Part shown: positions 49,078 to 62,922 of the stretch, piece by piece | Position numbering within the stretch: the first letter of the stretch is position 1 | Layout: each line of letters starts with the position of its first letter | Source: Dimorphilus gyrociliatus | Lineage: Eukaryota > Annelida > Polychaeta > Dinophilidae | Reading direction: 5' to 3' | Length of the DNA: 64,000 bases | Assembly: GCA_904063045.1 (NCBI GenBank) | Contig: CAJFCJ010000004.1 | Coordinates: 2,349,713-2,413,712 of the forward strand | The notes under the pieces: generated by a model | The model's input: only the letters and a program-made list of their open reading frames with translations | What the model was told of the DNA's origin: nothing | Database searches by the model: none | Program-made: the position numbers and the translations under genes

Positions 49078-50388
49078 CTATTAAAGAAATTTTTAAGGAA
49101 TCATGAATTAGATTTTTCATTCGCTAATAGTCCTATATTAAGTTTAATTATTACTCCTATAAAACAATTGAACAGGGGGAAAGGGGGCTTATCTTCTATA
49201 TCTTTTTAATATATTTACTATATTAACCTCTTCCTAAATTATTTTTAGAGTCACTTCCCGAAATACAAAAAAGTAATAGCTTAGCCTCCAGTTATGTTAA
49301 AAAAGCACCTCACGCCTCTCTTTTTTTAAGTCCCAAGTCAATTGTGCCAGTTACCAGCCTGGCTAACTCAGACCATAAATGAGGTTTGTTTCAGAGAGAT
49401 TACGTAAGTCTGTTATAGATAGAAGCTAGAATGCCGTTTTAGAAAACCTCATTTATTCCGAGATTGTGGTTACGCATCTCTCTCTCTTTTGTTACATTTC
49501 ATATTCGCAATGACGAAATTGTTAATTATTAAGGGATTTGTAAACATAGGCTACTGAGAATTTCATAAATGATTCATTATAGTAAAACGCTTACTGCCAA
49601 AGGAGGTTATAGGAGAAAATATTACAAAGATTATAGTGTAAAATGAACAGGATTCAGGAACAAACAAACTGTAACGTTAACGTATACGCTTCGTAGTAAT
49701 CAAATTTCGACTTTGTTTGAAGAGGTTAGTAGATGACAAACAAACCACAGAAGCTGTAAAGGTCTTGGTATATAATATAACGCCTTATTCGTTAAATAGA
49801 TCATCGAAATGAGAACAAATCAAAAAATAATTTCATCCTTTACTTATACTGTATTTAGATGATGTTAGGAAAAAAAGGACAAAGTTTATAAAGAATACAG
49901 GTTTTATACATTTTGGTCAGCCAGCCGTCTCAAGCAAAGCGACAGGCAGAAAAGCTGACAAACTTCAAAAACTAGATGCCCAGAAAGTAATTTATTTAAA
50001 AAAGAAACTAGATAGAAAGCAGGAGAAAGAGTGAGTGAGAGTGAGAAATGGAAAGTGTGGGAGAGGAAAGAGACGGATAGAATTAACCAACTAGCATATT
50101 TAATTTATTCATTGTTATATATATTTCTAATTTATAAAAAAAAAAATTAGGCTACAAAGTTTTATGATAAGAAAAATAAAGTTTTAGTTTTACATATAAG
50201 ACGTAAGCATTAAATACAGCTTGGAGGTCTACTTGAAGGGTATCAAGTAACAATTACAGGGAGTCTGATTACGAGCAAGTGAGCAAAAGAAGATTACAAA
50301 TTTTCTAGGCTTCATAATTGGGTGACAAATTAAACTGTTGTATACATAAACACCTATATACGTATACAGTAAATTTATTTACAGTATA
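49078..50388. other. Upstream region of the epimerase gene, gene-free as far as seen
   Basis: It should contain the missing first epimerase exon and promoter, but no start codon with a phase-matching donor stood out. It runs up to the left end of a Tc1-type element. Confidence 0.4.
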
Positions 50389-51799
50389 AAGTGGACTTCA
50401 TAAAAAAATGGACACTGTAAATTTTGATAGGCCAACTTTTAATTAACGGTTAAAATTGTTTTTTTTAAATAATTGTTAATTTCATTTATATTACTTTATT
50501 TTTATTGTACTAATTTAAATATGACGTGGAGTAAAGACATAAGGGAGCTTGTATTCAAGAAATACAATGAATTACAAAAACTACGAGCCACAGCAAGAGC
50601 TTTAGGAATGGCACCCTCTTCTGTTAGCAATATTTTAAGGTATCAATCACCAGAAGAGGAGAATAGAGGTCGTCCAAAGAAACTTACAGAGAGAGATATA
50701 GGCAGGATGAAGAGGGCTATACAAAAAATGAAAATAAATAAGGAGAGGGTGACAGCAAGAAAAATTTTGAAAGAGTTAGATGTAGATGTTAGCCTATTAA
50801 CCATACAGAGAGAGCTAAAAAAACAAAAATTTAGGTATAAGCGAGTTAGGCAAACACTTGATCTTACAACAAATAATTGTAAGAGGAGAAAAAGTTTCTG
50901 CCTCCAGATGATCAGTGATAATCTAGACTGGTCTAAAGTAATTTTCACTGATGAGGCTAGATTCTCACTGAGTGGGCCAGATGATTTTCGTACCTGGACC
51001 AAAGATGGTGAAAAAGATTTCAGGGTGACGAAAAACCTGGGCAGAGGTGGAGTAATGGTCTGGGGACTAATAACCTATGACGGAATATTTGAAATTTGGT
51101 GGATAAGGAAAAGGCTTAATGCTGAAAATTACAGCTGTTTTATTGTGGAAGATGTCCTCCCTGTTATCGAAGAGATTGAGGCAAAAATGGGGAGGAAATA
51201 CATCTTCCAGCAAAATAATGCTGGGTGCCACACAGCAAGAACGACTAAAAGAGCCTTTCAAATGAATGATATCCATCCTCTTGATTGGCCAGCAAAGAGC
51301 CCCGACCTCAGCCCAATCGAGAACATGTGGCACCTTACCAAAAACCTGGTATATGATGGTCCACAATTCGAATCAGAGGACGAATTGTGGAAAAAAATAA
51401 AAAAATGCTCTTATGAGCTTATAAAAGAGCAGCCAGGGTTGTTACCATGTCTATATGATGGAATGGGGCATAGAATCAGGCAATGCACCGAAAAAGAGGG
51501 TAGTCAGATACAAAAGTAGGAATAATAGGAACATTTTTGTTGGTGTTCCAATTATTATGAAGTGCAGCGAAATAAGAAAAAAAAATCAATAAAACAGTAC
51601 ATAATATAAACAAAAAAAATGATATAAAATCTTACCTAAATCGTATTTGAAAGAAAATTATATATAAATTTATAATAAGCTTCATCTAACATTTTATGCA
51701 GAAAAAATTAAAAAAATATCTCTTTTCTTAGTGAAAAACATTTTTAATACGTTGGCCTATTCAAAATTCGAGGTGTTCCAATTTTTATGAAGTTTACTT
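50389..51799 (+). mobile_element. Tc1-type DNA transposon with inverted/direct repeat ends
   Basis: Left end 50389 (AAGTGGACTTCATAAAAA) matches the complement of the right end at 51799 (AAGTAAACTTCATAAAAA). Similarity runs about 50 bases, including ATTTTGA then ATAGGCCAAC. Both ends are flanked by TA. A second copy of the end motif (GGTGTTCCAATTATTATGAAG) lies inside the right end at 51542-51562, in the same direction as the outer one (51772-51792). This is the IR/DR architecture. The length is 1411 bp, carrying a full-length transposase frame. Confidence 0.85.
50521..51519 (+). CDS. Tc1-type transposase, full length but with one catalytic Asp changed
   Basis: From ATG 50521 (MTWSKDIREL) the frame gives 332 residues, normal for Tc1. 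An upstream in-frame ATG at 50473 adds a hydrophobic stretch not typical of the family. It has an N-terminal helix-turn-helix (RATARALGMAPSSVSNIL), a GRPKKL box, a second helix-turn-helix (ARKILKELDVDVSLLTIQ), IFTDEARFSLSG, WGLITYDG, IFQQNNAGCHTA and PDLSPIENMW. The spacing of the last two catalytic positions is 34, that is DD34E. The middle catalytic position reads N (QQNN) where QQDN is usual, so this copy is probably inactive though uninterrupted. It cuts and pastes at TA sites when active. Confidence 0.85.
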   Translation: MTWSKDIRELVFKKYNELQKLRATARALGMAPSSVSNILRYQSPEEENRGRPKKLTERDIGRMKRAIQKMKINKERVTARKILKELDVDVSLLTIQRELKKQKFRYKRVRQTLDLTTNNCKRRKSFCLQMISDNLDWSKVIFTDEARFSLSGPDDFRTWTKDGEKDFRVTKNLGRGGVMVWGLITYDGIFEIWWIRKRLNAENYSCFIVEDVLPVIEEIEAKMGRKYIFQQNNAGCHTARTTKRAFQMNDIHPLDWPAKSPDLSPIENMWHLTKNLVYDGPQFESEDELWKKIKKCSYELIKEQPGLLPCLYDGMGHRIRQCTEKEGSQIQK

Positions 51800-52224
51800 T
51801 ATTCATAAAAACATCCTAATTTTGTGACTGAAGAATGTAATCAAAAGGGAAATTGACAATTGGGTAAAATTATCATCTAGTACGTTTTTTGAATTAGCAT
51901 TATAACTGTACAATTAATTTTAAAGGCTTTATTTACCTTACTAGTTATCATCTGAAAAGACTATATCTACAAAGTGGGAGGTTAAGAGAAGAAAACTGGA
52001 AAAATTTATCAGTCAAGTAAGTGGGTCAAACTATGAATTCGACTTTTAAATATGACTAGTCACGGTTTGTTTGCTGATTATTTTAGGTTCGCTTCAGATT
52101 GAATTTCTAGACGAGTCTAATATTTAAGATACCCTTATCGAGATCGAATAAAGATTAGCAAATTAAGAGAATTCTCTTGCCGTATTTCTAAATATAACGT
52201 ATACTCTTGTATAGTATATAGTAC

Positions 52225-52652
52225 TTACATATTCCGTGCATTGTATATATAAAAGCCAAGTCTACTTTCTATATCGTATACCAAACTTCGTTACCGGCAT
52301 AGTATGTGTTACAATATCTTCGTAAGCAAAGAAGTAATCGAATGAAGTATAAAATAAGTATCGTTTTAAAAGTATCTACTTGTATCATCATCTTGACAAA
52401 TAAAGGCGAAGAAAAACTATAATAAGGAAGGAGAAAACAAAACAAGTGTATAGAGCACACCTTGAAAATTATACCATTCAAATAATTTCTCTTTTCTCAT
52501 TTGTTTATTATTTTCTAGGTATCATTACTGAGAAGAGAAAAGAAATTCAACAATACGCAAGTAACGATTCTATCAATCGTAATTACACTAATAGGAGTGA
52601 TACTTGTTCCACAGATCTATCATATTTGTCTAGAAATAAGTATGAAAAGTAA
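52225..52652 (+). CDS. Possible 3' exons of a membrane protein gene, unknown
   Basis: The last exon could run from an acceptor near 52427 (AATAAG) to the stop at 52652. It encodes KTKQVYRAHLENY, a hydrophobic stretch (IQIISLFSFVYYFLGI) and a polar Ser/Asn/Tyr-rich tail (EKRKEIQQYASND to NKYEK). A second open piece just upstream, ending at a GTAAGC donor near 52321, encodes YRIPNFVTGIVCVTIS and would join in phase. Together they resemble the end of a multi-pass receptor. No upstream exons were found and no family motif is present, so chance cannot be excluded. Confidence 0.25.
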
Positions 52653-54260
52653 AAATGATTTATAAGTCCTTTATTTTCTTTCTCTCTTGTTTTTTATCCC
52701 TTCTACCTTCGTAAAAAGTGTATACTTAAACTAATATCTGATAAGATGGATAAAAAAAAGAAATGGAAATAAAATTAGAGAATATCATAGAAAGGAAGCA
52801 AACTGATCTATAAAACTTTTTACTATGATTACATGGAAAACAGTTGCAAACGGTTTTTTCAATTAATCAACAAAAGAAAATATCAAATCCAGTTGTTAGA
52901 ACAAATAATAGGATAGTCTTATAAGAAAATGAGACATTCCCCAGGTACCTCTCTCTTTATGGACACTAGAAAATAAATTGTAGAATAAATAATATATATA
53001 TATATATATAATAAAAGCTATTGTGATTACAGCGATATTTTTAACATAGTTTTCATGTATTTAAAGGCGTTTGTATGAAGAATTCTAATAGTACTACTTT
53101 TTAAAAATAACTAACTAGCCAAATAATTCAAGTTTATTTATAATCTAAACAAGTCTCTGACACTCAAATCAGGTGGGAGTCGGAAAAGAATTTGTTCGTC
53201 ATGAGAGTCAAATAAAGAGCATCTTTCCTTAGCTAATTAAACAGTAATTAATCAGCAACACAGTTACTATGCTCTTAATCAAGCAAAGAAACTGTTACAG
53301 TTTTGTAACCGTGGACAAGTGGGTCTAATAAAAAAATAAACAACATCTTGATGAGCGGTAATAATTCTCCTTTCAAATGAAAATACACGAAATTAAACTC
53401 ATTAGAGTGTCTTTCACGAGCAGAGATGGACACCTTTGCTTTCTCTCTGTTTTCTACTATAGCCCCCCCTCCCATTTCTTGCTGTTAGGAAATGAGAGTA
53501 AAACTAATGATTAAACTGACCAAGATAGAAAGCAGGATAAGATTGGTCATCGGATTGCCACATTTTAAAGAGATTTATAACATAGAAGACATTCTATTTT
53601 AATTAAATGTGTTTCCATCAATTTCCAAAGTTGTTGATTGCAATCTTAAAAAAGGCAACCATAGCAAAAGAAGGAAACCAAAAAACAGGAGGATAAAACA
53701 ATGACAATAAATATAACTATAATAGATCATTAGACGAAATGGGTTAAACGATAAAACGTTAGATTATATATCCAGGCTTTGATTTTTGTCAGAAATCGAG
53801 ACAAGGATTGAACCGTCCAAGAGATAAGCACCAACCAATATACAATTATATTTTGTTTAATAGAAAAGATAAAGTCCTAGCCAAGAGGAAAAGCAATTTT
53901 GTTAATAACCCACCATCAACGTTATTAGGCATGAATAAATTCATAGATTGTCTTTTTTCATTTACTATCAAATATAGCCTTAGAAAAATATTATGAAAAA
54001 GGATTTCCTTAATTTTAACTACGCAATTTATTATATGTCTATAGATATTATGTATTTAAACATATCTATATATACTGTACATATATATTAGGAGAGAAGT
54101 TCATAAATATATAGATTTGAACCAAATTTACCGTGAAATAAATATTCAATGAAAACCCTGTGGCAAATATCGATAGGCAAACATATACTTTCACGTAAAC
54201 TGCACTTTTCTATCTTGTTTACTGGAATTTTTTCCCTTTCTACCCTTTGAAGAGTTTAGA

Positions 54261-54261
54261 C

Positions 54262-54295
<34 letters not shown>

Positions 54296-54296
54296 C
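54261..54296. repeat. (CTAT)n microsatellite
   Basis: Perfect tetranucleotide run of about nine units, followed by pyrimidine-rich DNA. Confidence 0.95.
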
Positions 54297-57200
54297 TCGC
54301 TTTCTCTGCCTCTTTCTCCCGCTTATATCTGTAGGCTCTGTTTGACTGTTATGTCTTTACGTCTCTGTATCTTTATGCTATTGCTCTTTTTCCTACTTCC
54401 ACTCTCCTGCTCTGGGAACTATTTTTTTTACTTTAGATACCGCAAGTATTCACCATAAAAAAAACCGTTACAAAAGCGTCTAGTCTCTCTGCTTTTCAAC
54501 TGCAAAAAAATTGCGAGCAAATATTTTTTATGCGTGAAAGCTAACATTCTGCGTTTTTCATATCAAAAATATCATTATCTTTATTATCAACATTTACGCT
54601 TTCATTCATTTATAATGCATGACAATTTCATGAGCTAAATGGTGCGCGAATGTAGAATATTTGTATGTTATTGTATATATTCGAATTCTGTACAAATCAG
54701 ATGAAAGAAAACATGTTACAAATATTAAGCATGCGTAAAATCGTGAGATATACTTTAAATTATCCAACCTTAACGCCGTAAGGAAAACTATAAAGCGGAT
54801 CTAAAGGCACGCGTATCTAAAAACATCAATTTTTTTCTACTAGCTTATTGGTTTACCTTCAGCTAAAGAAAACTTTTTATGTTTTTACAAATCAGCCAAA
54901 AGAAAACATTACGTAATTTAAATATAATTGGATTTCATTGAGACAATTTGTTCAGTTTATTTTCCCTGGGAAAAGAAGTAAGATAGCATCTGCTACATCT
55001 TCACGCTAATCATTGACTTTAGTTCTTTTGCTTCTAGAATATATCATTATATTATTTAATAAATTAGACACGTAATTAAGAAAAGAACAAAAAGGAGAAG
55101 GAATGAGTGAAGGTAAAAAACTTTATGGGAAATTAACGTTAAAACAAGAAGTAAATTTATAAAGGTAGCATTGTTTAAAATTAGGGAAGAAATATAAAAA
55201 ATCTTTAAATCGGAAATTCTTGCCGCATTAAGGAAATTAGCTTTAGAAAATCGAAATTACTAAAAGGCGTAAGGTGGCATGTAAATTCCAGTTTATAAAA
55301 AGAAATCCTTTGTAATTATACTTATGCAAATGATTTGACTACAAATCTTGCATTCTACTATCGTCAACTTGAACTATATTTCTTTTCCTTGTACGCAAGA
55401 GCGCATCTATGCAAATGTAATATTTAAAGATTACTAATACAATAAGCCAGGAAAGGGAGTACATTTTCCCTTCAGTGCTAATGTAATAGATTCGTCGACC
55501 AGATAAAAATCCTAATACAAGATTAAAGAGAGAATAATCTTTGTTAAGATGAGAATTAAATTAAACAATTAAAGACGGGAAAGTATTTGTTTACATATCT
55601 AAAAATATGAATAGAAATTTTATAAAACTGTAGGAAAGAAAAGAAATTATATCTCATTAAAAACTAATGATAGTCTTGACGGACTAAAAGCTCAAAATAA
55701 ATGATTTATAGTTTGAAGTATATTCGAATATGACAATCGAGATTATTGATTGGCAGAATCGATAATGCTAGATAACCTGTCAAATTAGTTTTAAAAAATC
55801 TTACTTTTAACAATCAAACTGCAAATTTATTATATTGCAGCTATAAAAGGAAAGAAGGGGTATTACCAAAGTACTGCAAAATATTTATTGCACGTAATAA
55901 ATGTACCTGGATATTATCTTCCCGAAAAAATTTGATAATAAGCTAAAATTTTATTAGATGGGTTAATGTTGAGGCCATCCTATCCATCAAAAAATTCTAT
56001 CTATTCTTAGTAGCTACAGTCACGAAACTATAAAACGAAATATTAATTAAATAAAATATAATAATATAATCTTAAAAGGAGACAGAGAGATAGAGAGAGA
56101 GTGTGTGTGTGTGTGAGAGAGAGTGTGGAAACGAGAAGAGGGAGCAAGTGAAAGATGAAAGATTCAATTCACATAATTTGAAATATTTAGGGGCTAATCG
56201 ATTCGTTTCAATTTAATTTTTTGTCGAGTGGCATTTGCTAATTGGAAATATCTCCAATAATTTTTTTATTTTACATTAGTAGAATTGTGAGCCACAAAAG
56301 GAAAATTATACAGTTGATTAATTTTTATTGAAAATTATACAGTTATAAAAGAAAATATAGCGTAGAAGTTACTAATTTCTATTCTATATTTAGATATACC
56401 CATATAGAATATTGTAATGTTTTTCGTATAAGTCATATAATAGAACGAGTAGACAAAACAAACTGTGAGCATCAAACGATTTGTTGATTACTTGTGCGTC
56501 TACCCATTTTACTGTTAAATGAACCATTGTCTAACAGTGCGCGATGTATATACAGTTTTACCTTTGAGCAAAAATTATTAAACCGCTTTAAATATTATTA
56601 AATGCCAGAAGAACAATAACTAATTATGCCTTAGGGAGGAAATATTTTGCAGCATGTCTAAAATACTATTCAGGACAATAAAGCATGAAAAAATAGTCTA
56701 ATATTTATTTCAAAGTTACCGGAAAAGGCGCCTTAAGCTTTCAATCTATATAAATATGCTATTTTTTTGCAGTGTTTTTTTATATAACCTTATGATTAAG
56801 AGAAATAGTAATAATATTTGTAAAATTAAAATCATCTATAGTAATTAATGTTGACTTTGCATACAGCAAAGTTAATAAAATACTTTTAAGCACTCAATAA
56901 CAGTCAACAAACTCTAGCAATAATCACTGTAAATAGGAGTATAAACATTCACAATATTCACTATGAAGGTTGAAGGTAGGAAGGTAGGAGGTGATGAGTT
57001 ACTCTCTGCCGTATTTGTTTATATTACTGAGAGAGATATAGACAAATATAACATTCAAGACAGGAAATAAATAGAAGACAGAAAACGTTCCAAAAATACT
57101 TTCTTATTTTAAAACGTTAACTTGAAAAACTATCCAACCAAAAGGTAGTCAATAACCATTGGAGCGAAAACAAACGAAAGCCTTTTTTATTACAAAGCTT

Positions 57201-57705
57201 TGAGGTTCTACCAAAATCATTTATTACTGATAAATTATTCATCATTAGGAAAAAATAGTAATTGATCAAAGGAATCTGATATATCAACTCGAACTATTAA
57301 CGATGGTAATATATTTTGCGCCCCATCAAACTCCATCATACAAATGTCAAGTGCACGTGAAAGATTAATAGAAATAAACATGCACATGATCTATTTCCGA
57401 TACATTTTTTTAGTGTGACAAGAAGAAAGATTCTACTTGCATTCATAGTTATCATACAAATAATATATTATTTATAGTATATTACTCAGTCTCAATACGG
57501 TCTTTTCCTTTACTAAAATACAAATTATTTCTACGAAATTCCTAGTATAAATCGATATCCATAGAAGTAATATAAAGAAAAAAGCATTATATTGCATAGC
57601 AGATAATATTTAGAGTCAATTTTTAACGTTCTTATTATGGTATATACAGTATATACTAATATATTTGTATATATATACATAAATATACTGTATATATATA
57701 TAAAT

Positions 57706-57741
<36 letters not shown>

Positions 57742-57742
57742 C
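57706..57742. repeat. (GA)n microsatellite
   Basis: GA run with one C interruption, preceded by AT-rich DNA with two TACAGTA/TACTGTA heptamers. Confidence 0.9.
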
Positions 57743-60243
57743 TCTCCCTATACTAAAGAGATACCAAAAAAATATCAGGTAATTTAAATACAGAATACAT
57801 AGATTGATATAGCTATTAATAGTAAAGGTATACTTTTGTTTCCTTATTGTTTTTTTTATGTTCTCTCTTTCCTTTATATTTAAGTCTCAGCTATATATTT
57901 ACTGTGAATTTATTCTGTTAAAGTAGTAATGTTTAACTTTAATATTAAGGAAGAATAGAAGAGGAACCTGAGTGTTTTCCTTAAGAAATACATCCCCTAT
58001 AAGTAGCTGGAAAAGTTTAATCAACCTAAAACATGAAATAGGTTTAGCTAATTTATACGAATACAGCGTCTTTGTCTGAGAAGGAATTTGGTTAAGGCAA
58101 ATACCTTTTCTATAATTTCTTCAAGGAGGAAAAAAAACTTCTTTACATGAAAAGAGTAGAAGCAAAAAAAAACAATTTAACTGACAGGGAATTTATCTTT
58201 TTCTTTATGCTTCGGCTATTCTGACGGAAAATTCTAATAAAATTTGTTTACTATACGGTTAGATTGAAAGAAAAGTCTATTTCATTTAAACATCATTAGC
58301 TTGAGAAAGCTAGTAAACATATTTCGCATAATACAAATATTATGTAAATGGATATAAGCTAAATAAACTGCAAGAAGTGTATACTGTTACTTCCTATATC
58401 TAGGTATTGTACAATTTCCAGAGAACGACAATTAGAGAAAGCAGAGGCAGCTGTAGGTAAAATTTAACTGAAAGTGGGAAATAAAATGAGACAGACAGTT
58501 TGGCAGGATTCTCTTGCTATTGCGGAGAGAAAATGAAGAGGAATAAACGTATTCTTAAGCAATATTAATAAATTAGCAATAGTGTTCTTTCAATAGAAAC
58601 ACACAAAAGTTCACAGCTGAATAGTTTAACAATCTCAAAGGAATTTAACATTTATATTAAATTTCTATATTTTGAAGACAAACACTAAATATTACAGTAA
58701 TGTCAGTCGCTATTTGTGTATACGCGTCTATGTATGTATATCATCTTAGTTATTGTCCAAGTAGCGCTTCCGTCTTATTATCAATATTCTTTATAAAACC
58801 TGTCAATTGTCTTATATTCCATTCAATAAAAGTATTGAAACAGAGAAAAAGAAAAACTAAAGAAAACGTAACAGATCTATTTAATTTGTTTAACAAGTTT
58901 AAATTATAGAGTTTTCTATTACATTTGCAGCCTACTTTTCCTTTATCCTCTTAAGTGAAATGCTTTAGTACACTAATACATACAGTATAAATACGGCCTG
59001 TAATAATAATAATATAAAACAAACAATTGTTACAAGTAAATTAGCATCATCAACATTTCATTAAAAATACTATCAAAGGATAGAATTGGATAATGTTAGT
59101 AGTCACGAAGCATAAATTACATGGAGAAACAAGTCTAAAATATACTTCTTTCTTTTTTATTCTTAAATCAATCTAAAGAATGCGAAAAGCGATTATTCGT
59201 TATCGATTAATCACTTGTTCGGTTACTACTTTAATCAATTTATGAAAGGGAAAAAGTGGACGTTCTGCAATTATAACATAGCAATTAGATTCTTACATAC
59301 ACTGTTAACATCCTATGTAGACTATATACTTAAGTAAAGTTTGTTTTTCTTCTATCATACATTTAAAAGATTTAACTAGTTACTTATTCAGCCATAAACA
59401 AACTTAAATTCAATTATTTTAAATAAAAAATGAACATGTTGTGAAAAATTCATATTCGTATAAGTTGTAAGCTTTCAAGTAAGAAATTGAAAACAATTAA
59501 AAACAATTTTCTCATTTATATAAAAAAAAGAATATTCAATAATTTATAATAAACAGAAGAGTTTATTAGAAAAGATATATAAATATGTATACTGTATATA
59601 CTAATATGTTAATATATTTAATATAAGTTCTCACTAAAAGATAATTATGTTTATAAATAATATAATACCGCTTTTATGCCAAAAAACAATTTATAGGTTG
59701 AATGTACACATCTTATAAATATTTAGATATTTAAATATACATATACTAATATACTATCATATATAATCATATAAAGTATTACCAAATACATATATGTATA
59801 ATCATCTAGAAGGATATAAAATAAATAATCAACAATTGATTAAATATACTTAAAATATCTTTTAATAATGTATACTCATCATCATCTACTGAGTACAATA
59901 TATTTTCGTACAAAGAAGTGTCAGTAGAAGAAGTTGTCAAAGCCTAATCGACTTTCTATGTTTTCCTTATGGGACAAAGAATTATCAAAGTAGAATTTAA
60001 CAGTTGCTTTATTAGATTAAAAACTTAGTAATTTCTTTTCATTTTCAATGATATAAAATAAATTTTTTAAGCGATTAAAGAATAGATAAAACGGAAACTA
60101 ACGGCAAGAATACAAAGAGGCAGAGTAGAAAAGAGAGAAGAACTATTTATTTTATTTTTTTTATTAAAAGATGAGAACTTTAAATATGTATCAGATAGGA
60201 TTAAATTTCTTTTACCATCTAATGTCTTTAAGATGTCACAAAA

Positions 60244-60246
<3 letters not shown>

Positions 60247-60289
<43 letters not shown>

Positions 60290-60290
60290 T
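60247..60290. repeat. (TA)n repeat
   Basis: Perfect TA run of about 40 bases. Confidence 0.95.
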
Positions 60291-61686
60291 AATATATTTA
60301 CTATTATTAGTAACAGACAAGCCTGATTTAAAAGATTATATATATATATATACATTAATCATAAGATTGGCTATTTACAACTTAATTTATTGTAACATAG
60401 GCATAGAATCTAGACATATCAAGGCGGAATTTAACAGCTGGCCTCCTCTAGAGCATAAAGAGCATCTAAAAGGTTTCTAATGAATTTGTTAGGTAACGTC
60501 ATTACACGGTTTGTGAATTTCACAAGCAGATTATCACGGTCCTTTATCTTAATGGAAATTTTAATGCTTAAATTTTATCCTATTTTGATCTTACTACGAA
60601 AATTAGCGATTCGTCAACTAAAAATATTATAATCTATAGAAATATTTAATGAATTAAAGCATAAACATTGTGAACTTTTCTCCTTTGCAAGAAACTAGAA
60701 GAGCATCGCTTACGTTATCTTTTTACAGGAAAAGCACGAGCAGATACTTGATTCATAGAGCATTAGGAAAAAAATTTACTATTCTCATAGGCAAATATAG
60801 AATGATAAAGTTTAAAGATCGGGGTAAGCTATTTCTCGTCTTTTGCATTTGTCACTTTTTGCTTTGAAAGAAACCTTGAAGAGGTTTTTCTTAAAAATTG
60901 ATTATCTCTTGTTAAAACAAACCTCAAATAGCTTGCTGTTGAAAAATCAAATCCTGATTCGACATCTTTTCTAGCTTCTTTTTTACCCTTTTTCCTGAAA
61001 GAAAATCTATTGACTTGTACTCTCTCCATCCTCGAATAGACTAATGCCAGGTTTTTAGAGGCAACGCCAACTGGCGGTTGAAATATTAAATAAATCTAAT
61101 TTTCAACGAACTTGGTGTCTCCAATTTTTCACACAGCACAGCACATGGCAAATTAATGTACAGTAATAAAGAAAGACTAATTGATAATTTTGATAACGGA
61201 TGTTGGGTGCATTATAGTCGATCAAACGAGCTTTTAGCATTTACTCGAAGATCGTAGGACGGTTTTGGCTATTGAAGCGAATGATTTTTCTGTTATCGTT
61301 TCTCAGTATAAAAAAGAATTAAAGAGGAAAGCAAGTTCTCGAAACAAGCCTCATAAAAGAGTACCTATTAGTTTTTGGATGGTAATCGCTCATTAGAAAA
61401 ATTGCAAGTCCTCTTTATTCTCTTACTTCATGTACTCTACTTAAACACTTTATAGTGTTAAAAGGAAAGAGCAAGAGGATTCTTGAAGTTTTAAATTTTC
61501 GTTGGAGGCGTCTAAAGATTATCCCAAAACAGTCTACTTCTCCTTTAGAAGTTATTGTACTGCTTTTAGAAGAAAGCTCAACATTACCATAATAGAAGTC
61601 ATGAATTAATACTACCGTATTTTTTAGGGGCTACAATCATAACCAATAAGGCTATAACAAGCTTCTATTATAAAGATGCTTTATTA

Positions 61687-61708
61687 GAGAGAGAGAGAGA
61701 GAGAGAAA
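61687..61708. repeat. (GA)n microsatellite
   Basis: Short perfect GA run. Confidence 0.85.
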
Positions 61709-62880
61709 GGAAGGGGAATAGGTAATAATAGGGTTAGCAGAAAAGTCATAGCGGACGTAGTAATAGTAAAACTGTCCCTTAACAAGATCAAAATACTTTT
61801 TGACTATATAAACATGACTTTTTTAAAAGAAGAATGGAGATGAAAGGATTACATTTTAACAGTAATATTATTAATATAACAAATTTGATTTTCATTTCTT
61901 TTATAACCATAAATAATTTAATAGAATCTTTATGAAACATTTCGTTTCACAAACAAGAAAATGTAAATCAATTACTATTTTTTATATAAAGTATTCTTTC
62001 TACTTACTTAAGAAATTTCATCTTATTTTGCAAGCCAGCCATATTTAATGACAAATGGAATTTTCTAGTTTGCCAATTACGTATTAAACGTTTGAGGATC
62101 ATTAAAAAATATCTGCAATTAAAAATGATATATCGATAAATTTTACCATTTGTCGCTCACTAAATTTCTATTATTTTCCCATTTACCATTCAGGCAACAC
62201 GTGCCTGATAGAAATTAATCGGATAATTGTTTAAAACTATACAATTTACATAAATATACAAATAGATAGGATAGTAGGTTTTCTATAAATGTTTTTACCC
62301 TATTCTTTATTTAGTGTTCAATTCTGTTCAAGCCTTTTTGTTTTTTTTTGCCCGGCTTCTTTTCATGTTTTACATCTAAACAACGATACGGAAAATTTTA
62401 ATTTAGTTTAATGTTAACACTCTAGATGGCGTTACTATGCTTCCTTTTTTATCTATTCCTCGGCTGAATAATGATTTTAGTTGGATTAAAAAAACTTTTG
62501 TATCCGCTTAAAAAGAAAAAAGGGAGTTTAGGGCTTTTTATTATATTAAAACGTTTAAGAAAATAATTACTATTTATAGGTAAAAAGAAAAAACAGTGAA
62601 CTTGTTGCTTACTTAACAAAGAGAGGGTCAGAAAATGGAGAACGTTAAAGGATAGTATTACTAAACAGTTTGCCCTAGAATTTACCTTATTCTCAAATGT
62701 TTGCCTGATGTTTAGCATCTTATGTTACTTTCACATTAACACAGACATCGTTACTAATTTTATTACTCTATTATACAAATTATTAGGCTGTTGGTTCGTA
62801 TTTAGGTTTACTTGTTAAAAGTCGGTCGATTCAACTAAATTAGAAATTATATTGTAGTCAATAAGTAATTAGAAATAAAC

Positions 62881-62922
62881 GAAATGAACAAATGAAAGAA
62901 TGAATGAACGAATGAATGAATA
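62881..62922. repeat. (GAAT)n imperfect microsatellite
   Basis: Tetranucleotide GAAT/GAAC units with substitutions. Confidence 0.85.

Noticed and set aside
50643-51366. Minus-strand frames of 119 and 99 residues
   Set aside because: Antisense shadows of the Tc1 transposase.
60670-61029. Overlapping plus and minus frames of about 65 residues
   Set aside because: No motif, no splice context, composition like the surrounding AT-rich DNA.
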